This document shows, in pieces, positions 15,197 to 29,025 of a DNA stretch of 64,000 nt (its first letter is position 1; every line of letters begins with the position of its first letter). The stretch is from positions 1-64,000 of the forward strand of contig NZ_SPVG01000191.1 in NCBI RefSeq assembly GCF_004614165.1. The letters are read 5' to 3'. Below the pieces are notes generated by a model. It saw nothing but the letters and a program-made list of their open reading frames with translations, was not told the DNA's origin and searched no databases. A program made the translations under genes and the position numbers. The stretch is from Duganella callida. Its GTDB lineage: Bacteria; Pseudomonadota; Gammaproteobacteria; Burkholderiales; Burkholderiaceae_D.

Positions 15197-16549
15197 TTAC
15201 GCAGCCAGCCTGGTCTCCAGCGTGTCGGCGATGCGGCGCGCCATCGACTTGGCGGCATCAGCGTCGCGTGCCTCGACCATCACACGAATCAGCGGTTCGG
15301 TGCCGGACGCGCGGATCAGCACGCGGCCGCTGTCGCCCAGCTCGGCTTCCACTTTTTCCTTTTCGGCCAGCAGCGCGGCGTTTTTGGTCCAGTCGGCGCC
15401 GGGCGTGACGCGCACGTTGATCAGGGTTTGCGGGAACAGTTTGAGGTCGGTGCAGCACTCGGCCAGCGGTTTGCCGGCGCGCTTCAGCGCCGACAGCACC
15501 TGCAGCGCCGAGATGATGCCGTCGCCGGTGGTGTGCTTGTCCAGGCACAGCAAGTGGCCCGAACCTTCGCCGCCCAGAATCCAGCCCTTGTCCTGCATCA
15601 CTTCCAGCACGTAGCGGTCGCCGACCTTGGCGCGCGCGAAGCCGATGCCCTTCTGTTTCAGCGCCACTTCCACCGCCATGTTGGTCATCAGGGTACCCAC
15701 GGCGCCGGCCACCGGGCCGGTGGCCAGGCGGTCCATCACCATCAGGTACAGCAACTCGTCGCCGTTGTACAGGCGGCCGTTGGCGTCGCACATGATCAGG
15801 CGGTCGGCATCGCCATCCAGCGCGATGCCGAGGTCGGCGTTGTTGGCCACCACGGCGGCGGCCATGGCGTCCGGCGCGGTGGCGCCGTGCTCGAGGTTGA
15901 TGTTGAAACCGTCCGGCTTGTTGCCGATGGCGATCACTTCCGCGCCCAGCTCATGGAACACGTGCGGTGCGATGTTGTAGGCCGCGCCATGGGCGGTATC
16001 GACCACCACCTTCAGGCCGCGCAGGTCCAGCTCGGTCGGGAAAGTGCTCTTGCAGAATTCGATGTAGCGGCCCTGGGCGTCGTCGAGGCGCTTGGCGCGG
16101 CCCAGTTTTTCCGACGGCACGCAGTGCATAGGCTGATCGAGCTCCGCTTCAATATCGAGCTCGACCGCATCCGGCAATTTCGTGCCCTGGTGCGAGAAGA
16201 ATTTGATGCCATTGTCCTGGAACGGGTTGTGCGAGGCGGAAATCACCACGCCGGCCGACAGGCGCAGCGCGCGCGTCAGGTAGGCGATGGCCGGGGTCGG
16301 CATCGGGCCGGCCAGCATCACATCGACGCCGGCGGCCGAGAAGCCCGCTTCCAGCGCCGCCTCCAGCATGTAGCCGGAAATGCGCGTGTCTTTGCCGATC
16401 AGGACGGTCGGACGCGCGGCGCCGCCGGCGTTGCTGCTGGCCAGCACCTTGCCGGCCGCATAGCCCAGGCGCATGACGAAGTCCGGCGTGATCGGCGCCT
16501 CGCCGACCAGGCCGCGGATACCATCGGTACCAAAATATTTACGTGCCAT
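15197..16549 (-). CDS. glmM: Phosphoglucosamine mutase
   Basis: 450 aa. Interconverts glucosamine-6-P and glucosamine-1-P for UDP-GlcNAc synthesis. The active-site phosphoserine is in ISASHNP (Ser106), the Mg loop is DGDADR, and the sugar-binding loop is GGEGSGH. The start is the ATG at 16549 giving [13 protein letters not shown], as in other GlmM proteins. Upstream in-frame codons are not conserved. It is the last gene of the rlmE-ftsH-folP-glmM block, 26 bp after folP. An 18-bp dyad (15179-15196) directly after the stop may end the transcript. Confidence 0.98.
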   Translation of the reverse strand: MARKYFGTDGIRGLVGEAPITPDFVMRLGYAAGKVLASSNAGGAARPTVLIGKDTRISGYMLEAALEAGFSAAGVDVMLAGPMPTPAIAYLTRALRLSAGVVISASHNPFQDNGIKFFSHQGTKLPDAVELDIEAELDQPMHCVPSEKLGRAKRLDDAQGRYIEFCKSTFPTELDLRGLKVVVDTAHGAAYNIAPHVFHELGAEVIAIGNKPDGFNINLEHGATAPDAMAAAVVANNADLGIALDGDADRLIMCDANGRLYNGDELLYLMVMDRLATGPVAGAVGTLMTNMAVEVALKQKGIGFARAKVGDRYVLEVMQDKGWILGGEGSGHLLCLDKHTTGDGIISALQVLSALKRAGKPLAECCTDLKLFPQTLINVRVTPGADWTKNAALLAEKEKVEAELGDSGRVLIRASGTEPLIRVMVEARDADAAKSMARRIADTLETRLAA

Positions 16550-16575
16550 TTTGTAATCTCTTATCGTTATCGGTG

Positions 16576-17415
16576 TTATTTCGCTGCCTGCCACACTTTC
16601 AGCGCGTCGACAGTCTCCGCCACATCATGCACGCGTACGATCAGCGCGCCTTGCGCTACCGCAGCCAGGGCGCCGCCGACGCTGCCGGCCATGCGCTGCT
16701 CGACCGGCTTGCCAGTCACCGCGCCGATCATCGACTTGCGCGACAGGCCGGCCAACAGCGGCATATCGAGCTCGGCGATCAGACGCGCGGTGGCGTTGAG
16801 CAAAGCGTAATTATGCTCCACAGTCTTGCCGAAACCAAAACCCGGATCGATGCAGATGCGGCGCGGGTCGATGCCGGCTGTCAGCAACGCCTCCACGCGT
16901 TCGCGCAGGAAGGCGATCACTTCCGCCACCACGTCGGCGTAGGACGGCGCCAGTTGCATGCGCTGCGGGTCGCTCTGCATGTGCATCACGCACAGCGCGC
17001 AGTCGCTGTCGCGTACCGCGTCGATCGCGCCCGGTTCGCGGAAGCCGTTGATGTCGTTGATCATGTCGACGCCGGCGATGATGGCTTCGCGCATCACCTT
17101 CGGCTTGTAAGTGTCGATCGAGATGGCCGGACCGAGGTCGCGCAGGGCGTACAGTACCGGCATCACGCGGTTCAGTTCTTCCTCCTGCGACAGCGGCGGC
17201 GCGCCCGGGCGGGTCGATTCGCCGCCGATATCGATGATGTCGACGCCGTCCTTGACCATCTGCTCGGCATGACCCAGCGCGAATTCCAGCGTCTGGTAAC
17301 TGCCGCCATCCGAAAACGAATCGGGCGTCACATTGAGGATGCCCATCACACGCGCGCGCGCGCCCTGCCCCCGCCACGGGTAATTAAAACGGCCAAACTG
17401 TAAGGTGGATCGCAT
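16576..17415 (-). CDS. folP: Dihydropteroate synthase
   Basis: 279 aa. Condenses p-aminobenzoate with hydroxymethyl-dihydropterin diphosphate in folate synthesis and is the target of sulfonamides. The signatures are intact: [27 protein letters not shown], and the pterin-site segments [14 protein letters not shown] and SRKSMIG. It lies between ftsH and glmM in the usual order. A strong terminator (17431-17462) separates it from ftsH, so it probably also has its own promoter or depends on read-through. Confidence 0.98.
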   Translation of the reverse strand: MRSTLQFGRFNYPWRGQGARARVMGILNVTPDSFSDGGSYQTLEFALGHAEQMVKDGVDIIDIGGESTRPGAPPLSQEEELNRVMPVLYALRDLGPAISIDTYKPKVMREAIIAGVDMINDINGFREPGAIDAVRDSDCALCVMHMQSDPQRMQLAPSYADVVAEVIAFLRERVEALLTAGIDPRRICIDPGFGFGKTVEHNYALLNATARLIAELDMPLLAGLSRKSMIGAVTGKPVEQRMAGSVGGALAAVAQGALIVRVHDVAETVDALKVWQAAK

Positions 17416-17430
17416 GCTGAAACAAGGGTA

Positions 17431-17462
17431 ATAAAAAAGGGCGAGGATTGCTCCTCACCCTT
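17431..17462 (-). terminator. Rho-independent terminator between ftsH and folP
   Basis: Minus-strand stem AAGGGTGAGGA/TCCTCGCCCTT (11 bp with one G-U) with loop GCAA, followed by U4-A-U2. It lies 26 bp after the ftsH stop. Confidence 0.85.
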
Positions 17463-17487
17463 GATGTTGAGTGCCGTACCGTCTGGC

Positions 17488-19371
<1,884 letters not shown>

Positions 19372-19568
19372 GAAAACTCCTTGGATGCGGGCCGCATCGT
19401 ATAAACCTGGCTGATATCCGATTTTACTCGCAATAAGCAGGCCTTGCCAGAAACCTGCCGTGCGCCGGTGCTAAACCGGTGGAAAAGCACATTATTTGAC
19501 CAAATTACCCGTGTAATCAAGATAAAACTACTGTTCCGAAGAGGGATGTGCGGCTTGTTCAGCAAATA

Positions 19569-20264
19569 TCAAGGGCGCCAGCCATCGGAATCCAGGGGCT
19601 GGGCCGAGGCCATGCCACCATCGGTGGGATTTTTCAGACCGCGGCCGAGCAGGAATATCTCGGATGACTTGTCGCGGCTGGCTTTGGGTTTCTTTTGTAT
19701 CACTGTTTTGAATTCGGCACGGAATTTATGCACGATGTCGTTGAAACCCATGTCTTTAAAACATTTGACCAGCAAGGCGCCGTTCGGTTTCATGTGGGCC
19801 TGGGCGAACTCGATGGCCAGATCGATCAGATGCTCCATGCGCGCGGCGTCGGCGTCGTGGATGCCGGACAGGTTGGGCGCCATATCGGACAGCACCAGGT
19901 CGACCTTCTCGCCCTGCACCACCGCCTCCAGCTGCTGCAGCACGTCCGGCTCGCGGAAATCGCCCTGGATGAAGTGGAAATCGGCGATCGGCTCCATCGG
20001 CAGGATGTCCAGGCCGATCAGCGTGCCGTGCACGCCGCCGCCCTCCTTGCCCGACAGCTTGCGGCGGGTGTACTGGGCCCAGCTGCCCGGCGTGCAACCG
20101 AGGTCGACGATGATCTGACCCGGTTTGATGAGTTTTTCATCCTCGTCGATCTCTTTCAGCTTGAAAGCTGCGCGGGCGCGGTAGCCCTCTTTCTGGGCCA
20201 GTCGCACATACGGATCGTTAATGTGGTCGTGGATCCAGTTTTTATTTATTTTGTTCTTAGCCAT
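19569..20264 (-). CDS. rlmE: 23S rRNA (uridine-2'-O-) methyltransferase
   Basis: 231 aa. Methylates U2552 of 23S rRNA in the A-loop. The FtsJ Rossmann core is intact: [12 protein letters not shown] (AdoMet), SDMAPNLSG with the catalytic Asp, and [10 protein letters not shown] with the Lys. Together with the early Lys ([10 protein letters not shown]) and the Glu of SSEIFLLG these make the K-D-K-E tetrad. It is slightly longer than the E. coli protein owing to a C-terminal tail. It is divergent from yhbY with only 42 bp between, and is followed by ftsH. Confidence 0.97.
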   Translation of the reverse strand: MAKNKINKNWIHDHINDPYVRLAQKEGYRARAAFKLKEIDEDEKLIKPGQIIVDLGCTPGSWAQYTRRKLSGKEGGGVHGTLIGLDILPMEPIADFHFIQGDFREPDVLQQLEAVVQGEKVDLVLSDMAPNLSGIHDADAARMEHLIDLAIEFAQAHMKPNGALLVKCFKDMGFNDIVHKFRAEFKTVIQKKPKASRDKSSEIFLLGRGLKNPTDGGMASAQPLDSDGWRP

Positions 20265-20306
20265 TCGCGTAAAATACTGCCTTTAAGGAACCTGTTAAAT
20301 TATATT

Positions 20307-20771
20307 ATGATCAAACTGACACCCGCTGAGCGCAGCGCACTGCGCGCCGAGGCTCACGGCCTCAATCCCATCGTCCTGATCGGCGAGGCCGGCCTGACCG
20401 CCAACGTCATGAAAGAAATCTCGCTGGGTCTGGACTCGCATGGCCTGATCAAGGTGCGCGTGTTTGGCGACGACCGTGAAGCCCGCATCGCCATGTACGA
20501 AAAAATCTGTGAAGAACTGGGCGCGGCCCCGGTGCAGCACATCGGCAAGCTGCTGGTCCTGTACCGCCCGAAAGTGGAAGCGGAAAAGACCCGCGCCTCG
20601 AAAGGCGGCGGTCTGCGTGAAGTCACCATCGTCAAAGCCAGCGCCAGCGGCACCAAAAAGCCGTCGGTGACCAAGGTACTGTTGAAGGGAAATGAACGCG
20701 TGACCCAGGGCGGCAACATCAAGCGCGCCAAAACGCGCCAGAAATCCACCAAGAAAACCGTCCTCAGCTAA
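20307..20771 (+). CDS. yhbY: YhbY family ribosome-associated RNA-binding protein
   Basis: 154 aa. CRM-domain protein that associates with pre-50S ribosomal subunits. KLTPAERSALRAEAHGLNPIVLIGEAGLT and the IGKLLVLYRP segment are typical. The first 95 residues are the CRM fold. The remaining 60 are Lys/Thr-rich and disordered, an extension beyond the 97-aa E. coli protein. The ATG at 20307 is the only sensible start. The stop is followed 3 nt later by a 92-bp palindrome. Confidence 0.95.
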   Translation: MIKLTPAERSALRAEAHGLNPIVLIGEAGLTANVMKEISLGLDSHGLIKVRVFGDDREARIAMYEKICEELGAAPVQHIGKLLVLYRPKVEAEKTRASKGGGLREVTIVKASASGTKKPSVTKVLLKGNERVTQGGNIKRAKTRQKSTKKTVLS

Positions 20772-20774
20772 ACA

Positions 20775-20866
20775 ATCCGGGGTCAGTTCTGCCAATCGCA
20801 CACGGCCTCTACCGTAAGCTCGCTTACGGTAGAGGCCGTGTGCGATTGGCAGAACTGACCCCGGAT
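20775..20866. repeat. 92-bp near-perfect palindrome (GGGGTCAG-ended repeat), copy 1
   Basis: Two 45-nt arms (20775-20819 and 20822-20866) are exact reverse complements with a 2-nt centre. The element fills the gap between the convergent yhbY and DUF4149 stops almost completely and can act as a bidirectional terminator. A related palindrome is at 50569-50654. Outer ends share CGGGGTCAG and inner parts share ACCGTA. Such hairpins resemble REP/BIME-type elements. Confidence 0.9.
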
Positions 20867-20867
20867 G

Positions 20868-21347
20868 TTATTGCTTCAGCACCAGCCAGGCGGCCAGCAG
20901 ACTCTGGATCAGGTAGATCGTGCTCGAAATGCCGTGCAAGATGCCGAATTGATTGCGCGCCGCCCCTTCCATCACCCCGCCCGGACCAGCCGCCGCGCGC
21001 AGCGACGCCATCATCGGCTGCAGGCCGAAGTGCGAGACCAGCGTGCAGGCCAGCATCACCAGCACGATGATCAGCAGCGAACGGCGCGCTTTCGCCGCCA
21101 TGTTGACCGCCGAGCCGGCAAAAATCCCCTGCGTGCCCGGCTTGGTTGCCCACAGCAGCAACAGCATCACCAGCGCGCAGGCGATCGACAGCCAGGCCTG
21201 GTTGGTGAACAGATTGCCGGCGATGGTGCCGGCCAGCACGCGGTCACTCAGCGTGGCGAACAGGGTCGGCGCGGCCAGGTAGCCCACCGCCCAGAGACTG
21301 CCGGCCCACAGCGTGGCAACCAGCAAACGAGTGCGGGCGAGCAGCAT
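20868..21347 (-). CDS. DUF4149 membrane protein
   Basis: 159 aa with four predicted membrane helices (about residues 6-28, 47-66, 89-108 and 138-156). LVATLWAGSLWAVGYLAAPTLF and the FGILHGISSTIYLIQSLLA C-terminal helix fit DUF4149, a family of unknown function conserved next to greA in Burkholderiales. The start overlaps the greA stop by 1 nt (TGATG), so it is translated from the greA mRNA. Confidence 0.88.
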   Translation of the reverse strand: MLLARTRLLVATLWAGSLWAVGYLAAPTLFATLSDRVLAGTIAGNLFTNQAWLSIACALVMLLLLWATKPGTQGIFAGSAVNMAAKARRSLLIIVLVMLACTLVSHFGLQPMMASLRAAAGPGGVMEGAARNQFGILHGISSTIYLIQSLLAAWLVLKQ

Positions 21348-21823
21348 CAGACGTAGCGGACTTCCAGAATTTCGTATTCGCGCGGACCCGCCGGGGCCTG
21401 CACTTCCACCACGTCGCCGGCCGATTTGCCGATCAGCGCGCGGGCGATCGGCGAGGTCACCGATACCTTGTTCAGTTTGATGTCGGCTTCGTCCACGCCG
21501 ACGATCTGGTAGCTGACCTTGTCGCCGGACTCGAGATCTTCCAGATCCACGGTGGCGGCGAACACCACGCGGCCTTCCGCGTCCAGGGTGGTCGGGTCGA
21601 TGATCTGGGCGGTACTCAGCTTGCCTTCCAGTTCCGCGATACGGCCTTCCACGAACGCCTGGCGCTCCTTGGCGGCATCGTACTCAGCATTTTCCGACAA
21701 GTCGCCATGCGAACGCGCTTCGGCGATCGCGTCGATCACGATGCGGCGTTCTTTGGTCTTCAACTGGTGCAACTCTTCTTTCAAGAGCTCTGCGCCGTAC
21801 TTGGTAAGTGGAACTGAAGTCAT
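21347..21823 (-). CDS. greA: Transcription elongation factor GreA
   Basis: 158 aa. Enters the RNA polymerase secondary channel and stimulates cleavage of backtracked RNA. The N-terminal coiled coil ends in [18 protein letters not shown], containing the catalytic acidic tip. The C-terminal FKBP-like domain follows ([18 protein letters not shown]). Length is normal. It lies 100 bp after carB with a terminator between, and is coupled to the DUF4149 gene. Confidence 0.98.
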   Translation of the reverse strand: MTSVPLTKYGAELLKEELHQLKTKERRIVIDAIAEARSHGDLSENAEYDAAKERQAFVEGRIAELEGKLSTAQIIDPTTLDAEGRVVFAATVDLEDLESGDKVSYQIVGVDEADIKLNKVSVTSPIARALIGKSAGDVVEVQAPAGPREYEILEVRYV

Positions 21824-21852
21824 GTTGTTTATTTACTCTGTTTTTACAATGG

Positions 21853-21895
21853 AAAACCACAGAGGCCGCGCCAAGCTGCAGCGCGGGCTCTGTGG
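21853..21895 (-). terminator. Rho-independent terminator between carB and greA
   Basis: Minus-strand stem CCACAGAG...CTCTGTGG, extended inward by CCGCGC/GCGCGG after one mismatch, followed by four U. It follows the carB stop by 28 bp. Confidence 0.8.
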
Positions 21896-21923
21896 TCCGG
21901 GTGCTACCTAAACCTGCTAAACC

Positions 21924-25142
<3,219 letters not shown>

Positions 25143-25145
25143 TTC

Positions 25146-26312
25146 TTATTTCTCCGTAGCTTCCATCAGGCCGATGAAGCGGTCAAACAGGTAAGCGACG
25201 TCAGTCGGGCCAGGCGAAGCTTCAGGGTGGCCCTGGAAGCAGAACGCCGGCGTGTCGGTGCGGGCGAAGCCTTGCAGCGAACCGTCGAACAGCGATACGT
25301 GGGTCACGCGGCAGTTGGCCGGCAGCGTGTTCGGATCGACCGCGAAACCGTGGTTCTGCGAGGTGATCATCACGTGCTTGCTGTCCAGGTCCTGCACCGG
25401 ATGGTTGGCGCCGTGGTGGCCGAACTTCATCTTCAGCGTCTTGGCGCCGGAGGCCAGGCCCATGATCTGGTGGCCCAGGCAGATGCCGAACAGGGGAATC
25501 TTCTTGTCCATGAAGACCTTGGCGGCGGCGATGGCGTAATCGCATGGTTCAGGATCGCCGGGACCGTTTGACAGGAACACGCCGTCCGGGTTCATGGTCA
25601 GCACTTCTTCGGCGGTGGTCTGCGCCGGCACCACGGTCACCTTGCAGCCGCGCGCGGTCAGCATGCGCAGGATGTTCAGCTTGACGCCGAAGTCGTAGGC
25701 GACCACGTGGAATTTCGGGTCTTTCAGCTTGCCGTAGCCTTCGCCCAGCTGCCACTCGGTGTCGGTGAATTCGTAGGACGACTTCACGCTCACCACCTTG
25801 GCCAGGTCCATGCCGGTCAGGCCGGGGAAGGAACGGGCCAGGTCCAGCGCCTGCGATTCCGACGGCTCGTTGCCCTGGGTGCCGACCAGGATCGCGCCCG
25901 ACTGTGCGCCCTTCTCGCGCAGGATGCGGGTCAGCTTGCGGGTGTCGATGCCGGCGATGGCGACGATGTTCTCGGCCTTCAGGTAATCGGACAGGGATTG
26001 GGTGGAGCGGAAGTTCGAGGCCAGCAGCGGCAGATCGCGGATGATCAGGCCGGCGGCGTGGACCTTGGAGGATTCGACGTCTTCCGGGTTGATACCGTAA
26101 TTGCCGATATGCGGATACGTCAGGGTGACGATCTGGCGGCTGTAGGAAGGATCGGTCAGGATTTCCTGATAGCCGGTAATGGAAGTATTAAAGACCACTT
26201 CACCGGTCGTATGGCCGGCAGCGCCAATGGAAAAACCTTTGAAGATGGTTCCGTCAGCGAGGGCCAGTATGGCTGGAACGGCGGGGCCAGAAAAAAATGG
26301 CGGCAAGGGCAA
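25146..26312 (-). CDS. carA: Carbamoyl-phosphate synthase small subunit
   Basis: 388 aa. Class I glutamine amidotransferase subunit that feeds ammonia to CarB. The N-terminal CPSase domain includes [21 protein letters not shown]. The glutaminase has nucleophile Cys in FGICLGHQ and the His/Glu pair near [10 protein letters not shown]. The ATG at 26312 adds a Pro-rich stretch before AILALADGT, and a slightly shorter start is possible. A near-consensus promoter is 140 bp upstream, leaving a structured leader. Confidence 0.98.
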   Translation of the reverse strand: MPLPPFFSGPAVPAILALADGTIFKGFSIGAAGHTTGEVVFNTSITGYQEILTDPSYSRQIVTLTYPHIGNYGINPEDVESSKVHAAGLIIRDLPLLASNFRSTQSLSDYLKAENIVAIAGIDTRKLTRILREKGAQSGAILVGTQGNEPSESQALDLARSFPGLTGMDLAKVVSVKSSYEFTDTEWQLGEGYGKLKDPKFHVVAYDFGVKLNILRMLTARGCKVTVVPAQTTAEEVLTMNPDGVFLSNGPGDPEPCDYAIAAAKVFMDKKIPLFGICLGHQIMGLASGAKTLKMKFGHHGANHPVQDLDSKHVMITSQNHGFAVDPNTLPANCRVTHVSLFDGSLQGFARTDTPAFCFQGHPEASPGPTDVAYLFDRFIGLMEATEK

Positions 26313-26325
26313 CTCCTGATAAAGT

Positions 26326-26429
26326 TACCGTAGCTGCGCCACGTCAGACGACCGTCGTGTATCCCCGGCCGTCGCAGGCCCGGGTGGATGGTCAGATTGA
26401 AGATGGAGTGAGTGGTAGTCGCTACGGTA
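26326..26429 (-). promoter_or_regulatory. carA 5' leader with long-range stem
   Basis: GCTACCGTA-type arms (26326-26334 TACCGTAGC and 26421-26429 GCTACGGTA) can pair across 86 nt within the predicted carA leader. The interior is GC-rich. This could be a pyrimidine- or arginine-responsive leader, but only the pairing itself is visible. Confidence 0.3.
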
Positions 26430-26455
26430 GAGATATGATTTGGCTAAACCTTTGA

Positions 26456-26484
26456 ATTATAACCAAATCTGCCCTGGTTGGCAA
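26456..26484 (-). promoter_or_regulatory. Sigma-70 promoter for carAB
   Basis: Minus-strand TTGCCA (26484-26479) and a perfect TATAAT (26461-26456) are 17 bp apart. The predicted start near 26449 gives a leader of about 137 nt before carA. Confidence 0.8.
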
Positions 26485-26604
26485 GGCAGGGGCACGCGCC
26501 GCCATATATTACATTACGTAAAAAACCAATTGCGGACCAAGGTATTTTTTTGCGGCTCAGGAATGGATAAAGTGGACCTCACTCACCAACCCAAGGAGCT
26601 GAAA

Positions 26605-27552
26605 ATGAAAACCAAGATCATCGCAGCAGCACTTGCAGCAAGCACCCTGCTTCTCGGCGGCGGCGCCTATGCCGAGGGCGCGGCCGCAACGCCGGCCACC
26701 GCCGCGCAGAAAGCCGCAGCCCGGCAGCAGTTCAAGATCACCCGCGTTACGCCGAACTACTGGCGCGTCACCATCAATAACCCGCCGTTCAATATCTACG
26801 GCCCGGAATCGATGCCGCAGCTGAACAGTGTGATTACCGAGATCGAGCGCGATACGGACGTCAAAGTGGTGGTATTCGCCAGCGACACGCCGGGCTTCTT
26901 TTTGACGCACTATGACTTCGTGCCGCCGCTGGCGCAGACCACCAGCATGGCCAACGGCCCCACCGGCCTGCCGCCGCTGCCCGACATGCTGGTACGCCTG
27001 AGCCGCGCGAATGTCGTCTCGATCGCCGCCATCCGTGGCCGCGCCACCGGTGTCGGCAGCGAACTGGCGCTGGCCTCCGACATGCGCTTCGCCAGTCGCG
27101 AAAAAGCCGTGCTGTCGCAATTTGAGATCGGCGCCGGCTTCGCTCCCGGTGGTGGTCCGATGGCACGACTGCCCCGTTTGATGGGCCGCGGCCGCGCGCT
27201 GGAGATTCTCCTCAGCGGCAACGACATCAATGGCGAACTGGCCGAGCGCTACGGCTACGTGAACCGCGCCCTGCCCGATGCGGAACTGGACGACTTTGTC
27301 GACACCCTGGCCCGCCGCATTGCCTCGTTCGACAAGCAGACTATCGGCGACATCAAGCATCTGGTCAATATCGCCTCGCTGCCGTCGGATAAGGATATCG
27401 GTGCGGAATGGGATGCCTTCATCACCTCCGTGCAGCGCCCCGCCGCGCAGAAGAATATCGGCAAGCTGATGGAACTGGGACTGGGCAAGAAGGCGGATGT
27501 CGAGGTGCACCTCGACAAATACACCGGCCAGGTGAACCAGCCAGCTAACTGA
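26605..27552 (+). CDS. Crotonase-fold (enoyl-CoA hydratase/isomerase family) protein with signal peptide
   Basis: 315 aa from the ATG at 26605, which has a strong AAGGAG site 6 nt upstream. Residues 1-23 are a clear Sec signal peptide (MKTKIIAAALAASTLLLGGG, cleavage after AYA). The mature part is a crotonase fold: INNPPFNIYGPESM, the oxyanion-hole segment IAAIRGRATGVGSELALASDMRFAS, then FEIGAGFAPGGGPMARLPRLMGRGRA. The usual second catalytic Glu position reads GAGFAPGG, so classic hydratase chemistry is not assured. Export is unexpected, because CoA thioesters are cytosolic. It is divergent from carAB with no pathway neighbours. Confidence 0.85.
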   Translation: MKTKIIAAALAASTLLLGGGAYAEGAAATPATAAQKAAARQQFKITRVTPNYWRVTINNPPFNIYGPESMPQLNSVITEIERDTDVKVVVFASDTPGFFLTHYDFVPPLAQTTSMANGPTGLPPLPDMLVRLSRANVVSIAAIRGRATGVGSELALASDMRFASREKAVLSQFEIGAGFAPGGGPMARLPRLMGRGRALEILLSGNDINGELAERYGYVNRALPDAELDDFVDTLARRIASFDKQTIGDIKHLVNIASLPSDKDIGAEWDAFITSVQRPAAQKNIGKLMELGLGKKADVEVHLDKYTGQVNQPAN

Positions 27553-27556
27553 GCTG

Positions 27557-27582
27557 TCATTCCCGCGACAGCGGGAACGACA
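27557..27582. terminator. Hairpin repeat (ATTCCC-N8-GGGAA type)
   Basis: TTCCCGC-GACA-GCGGGAA lies in the 45-bp gap between the convergent crotonase and GlcG genes. The sequence resembles the dispersed ATTCCC-N8-GGGAAT repeats found in Neisseria and other betaproteobacteria. It probably serves as a two-way terminator. Confidence 0.6.
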
Positions 27583-27597
27583 TGCGCGGGGTTATGC

Positions 27598-28008
27598 TTA
27601 GCTCAGCGCGGCGATGCCGGCCTTGGCGATCTGCGCATCCTCGGCCGACTTCACGCCGGAGACGCCGACAGCGCCGATGATGTGGCCGTCCACGATGATC
27701 GGCACGCCGCCTTCCAGCATGCCGTCGGCCATCGGCGCCGGCGCGGTCAGGAACGACACGCGGCCGTTGTTGATCATGTCTTCGTACAGCTTGGATTCGC
27801 GGCGGCCCAGCGCCGAGACGCGCGCCTTGGCCGGGGCGATGTGCGAAGACAGGGCGTTGGCGCCGTCCAGGCGCTGCAACCACAGCAGGTGGCCGCCGTC
27901 ATCGACGATGGCGATCACCACCGCCCATTTGTTGGCAACCGCTTCCGCTTCAGCGGCAGCAGCGATTTTCTTGACGTCGGCGAGGCACAGATAAGGTTTG
28001 GTTTGCAT
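27598..28008 (-). CDS. GlcG/HbpS family protein (DUF336)
   Basis: 136 aa. The family fold is recognisable from VVIAIVDDGGHLLWLQRLDGA, APAKARVSALGRRES and GGVPIIVDGHIIGAVGVSG. Members include the haem-degrading HbpS and GlcG of glycolate loci, and many have no known role. No glc genes are nearby and no signal peptide is present, so it is likely a cytosolic protein of unknown substrate. Length is standard. Confidence 0.9.
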   Translation of the reverse strand: MQTKPYLCLADVKKIAAAAEAEAVANKWAVVIAIVDDGGHLLWLQRLDGANALSSHIAPAKARVSALGRRESKLYEDMINNGRVSFLTAPAPMADGMLEGGVPIIVDGHIIGAVGVSGVKSAEDAQIAKAGIAALS

Positions 28009-28046
28009 GACAGCTTCCTTGTTATTGGTGCCGCCATTGTAGCCGC

Positions 28047-28970
28047 TTACGAGCGCCGTTTGGCCTCGAGCTTCTGCTTAATCTGCGCCATGACCTGGGC
28101 GGCGGCCTGCTCGCCCGCCAGCACGGCCTGGTTACGGCCGTTGAAGTCGTTGCTGGCCATCTTGCCCAGCGGCGGGGTGATGACGATGTCGGCGTCCTTC
28201 AACTCATAGTCGTTGATGCGCTGCCCCATGATGCTGAAGGTCTGCATGATCACGTCCAGCGAGCTGACGGTGGCCTGCACGTCGGCCTGGGTCGAGATGT
28301 TGACGGCGATGACGAAATCGGCGCCCATGTCGCGCGCGAAGCGCACTGGCACCGGCGCCACCAGCCCGCCGTCCACGTAAGTGTGGCCGCTGATGGTGAC
28401 CGGCTGGAACACGCCCGGTACCGCCGAGGAGGCGCGCACCGCCATGCCGGTATTCCCGCGCTGGAACAGGATCGGCTTGCCGTCCTTCAGATCGGTGGCC
28501 ACGGCGCCGAACGGGATCTTCAGCTTTTCCATCGGCTGGTTGTTGACCGCCTTGTTGACGTAAGCCTGCAGCGCCTCGCCTTTCAGCACGCCGGTGGACT
28601 TGCGGAACAGCGGCAAGGCCCAGTCGGAGATCGATGCCTCGTCCATTTCCATGGCCAGCTTCTGCAACTGGAAGCCGGTGTTGCCGGAGGCGTACAGCGC
28701 GCCGACCACGCTGCCGGCACTGGTCCCGACCACGATGTCCGGATAGATGCCCTGCGCCTCCAGCGCCTTGATCACGCCGATATGCGCAAAGCCGCGCGCC
28801 GCGCCGCCGCCGAGCGCCAGGCCGATCTTGATCTTGCGCGGCGGCGCCGGCTCGGGCACCGGCGCCGGCTGCAGCGCCGGCGTTTCCACCACGGGCGTGG
28901 TCTTGCAGCCGACAACAGCGGCCGCGGTCAGAGTGGCTAAAGTGGCAAGGGCGAGACGGCGTGATGTCAT
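28047..28970 (-). CDS. Patatin-like phospholipase lipoprotein (RssA-like)
   Basis: 307 aa. An N-terminal signal with lipobox (AAVVGC, Cys22) and a Pro-rich linker precede the patatin domain. The oxyanion loop is GGGAARGFAHIG, the nucleophile elbow GTSAG and the Asp of the dyad is in DGG (VDGGLVAPVPV). It probably hydrolyses phospholipid acyl esters from a membrane-anchored, periplasm-facing position. It is similar in size to RssA but lipid-modified. It stands between the GlcG-like and the GH109 genes with no obvious operon partner. Confidence 0.92.
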   Translation of the reverse strand: MTSRRLALATLATLTAAAVVGCKTTPVVETPALQPAPVPEPAPPRKIKIGLALGGGAARGFAHIGVIKALEAQGIYPDIVVGTSAGSVVGALYASGNTGFQLQKLAMEMDEASISDWALPLFRKSTGVLKGEALQAYVNKAVNNQPMEKLKIPFGAVATDLKDGKPILFQRGNTGMAVRASSAVPGVFQPVTISGHTYVDGGLVAPVPVRFARDMGADFVIAVNISTQADVQATVSSLDVIMQTFSIMGQRINDYELKDADIVITPPLGKMASNDFNGRNQAVLAGEQAAAQVMAQIKQKLEAKRRS

Positions 28971-29025
28971 GGATGATCTGGACGGGATTTAAGCGCCCAG
29001 ATTGTACACCGCCCCGCCTGTATCA

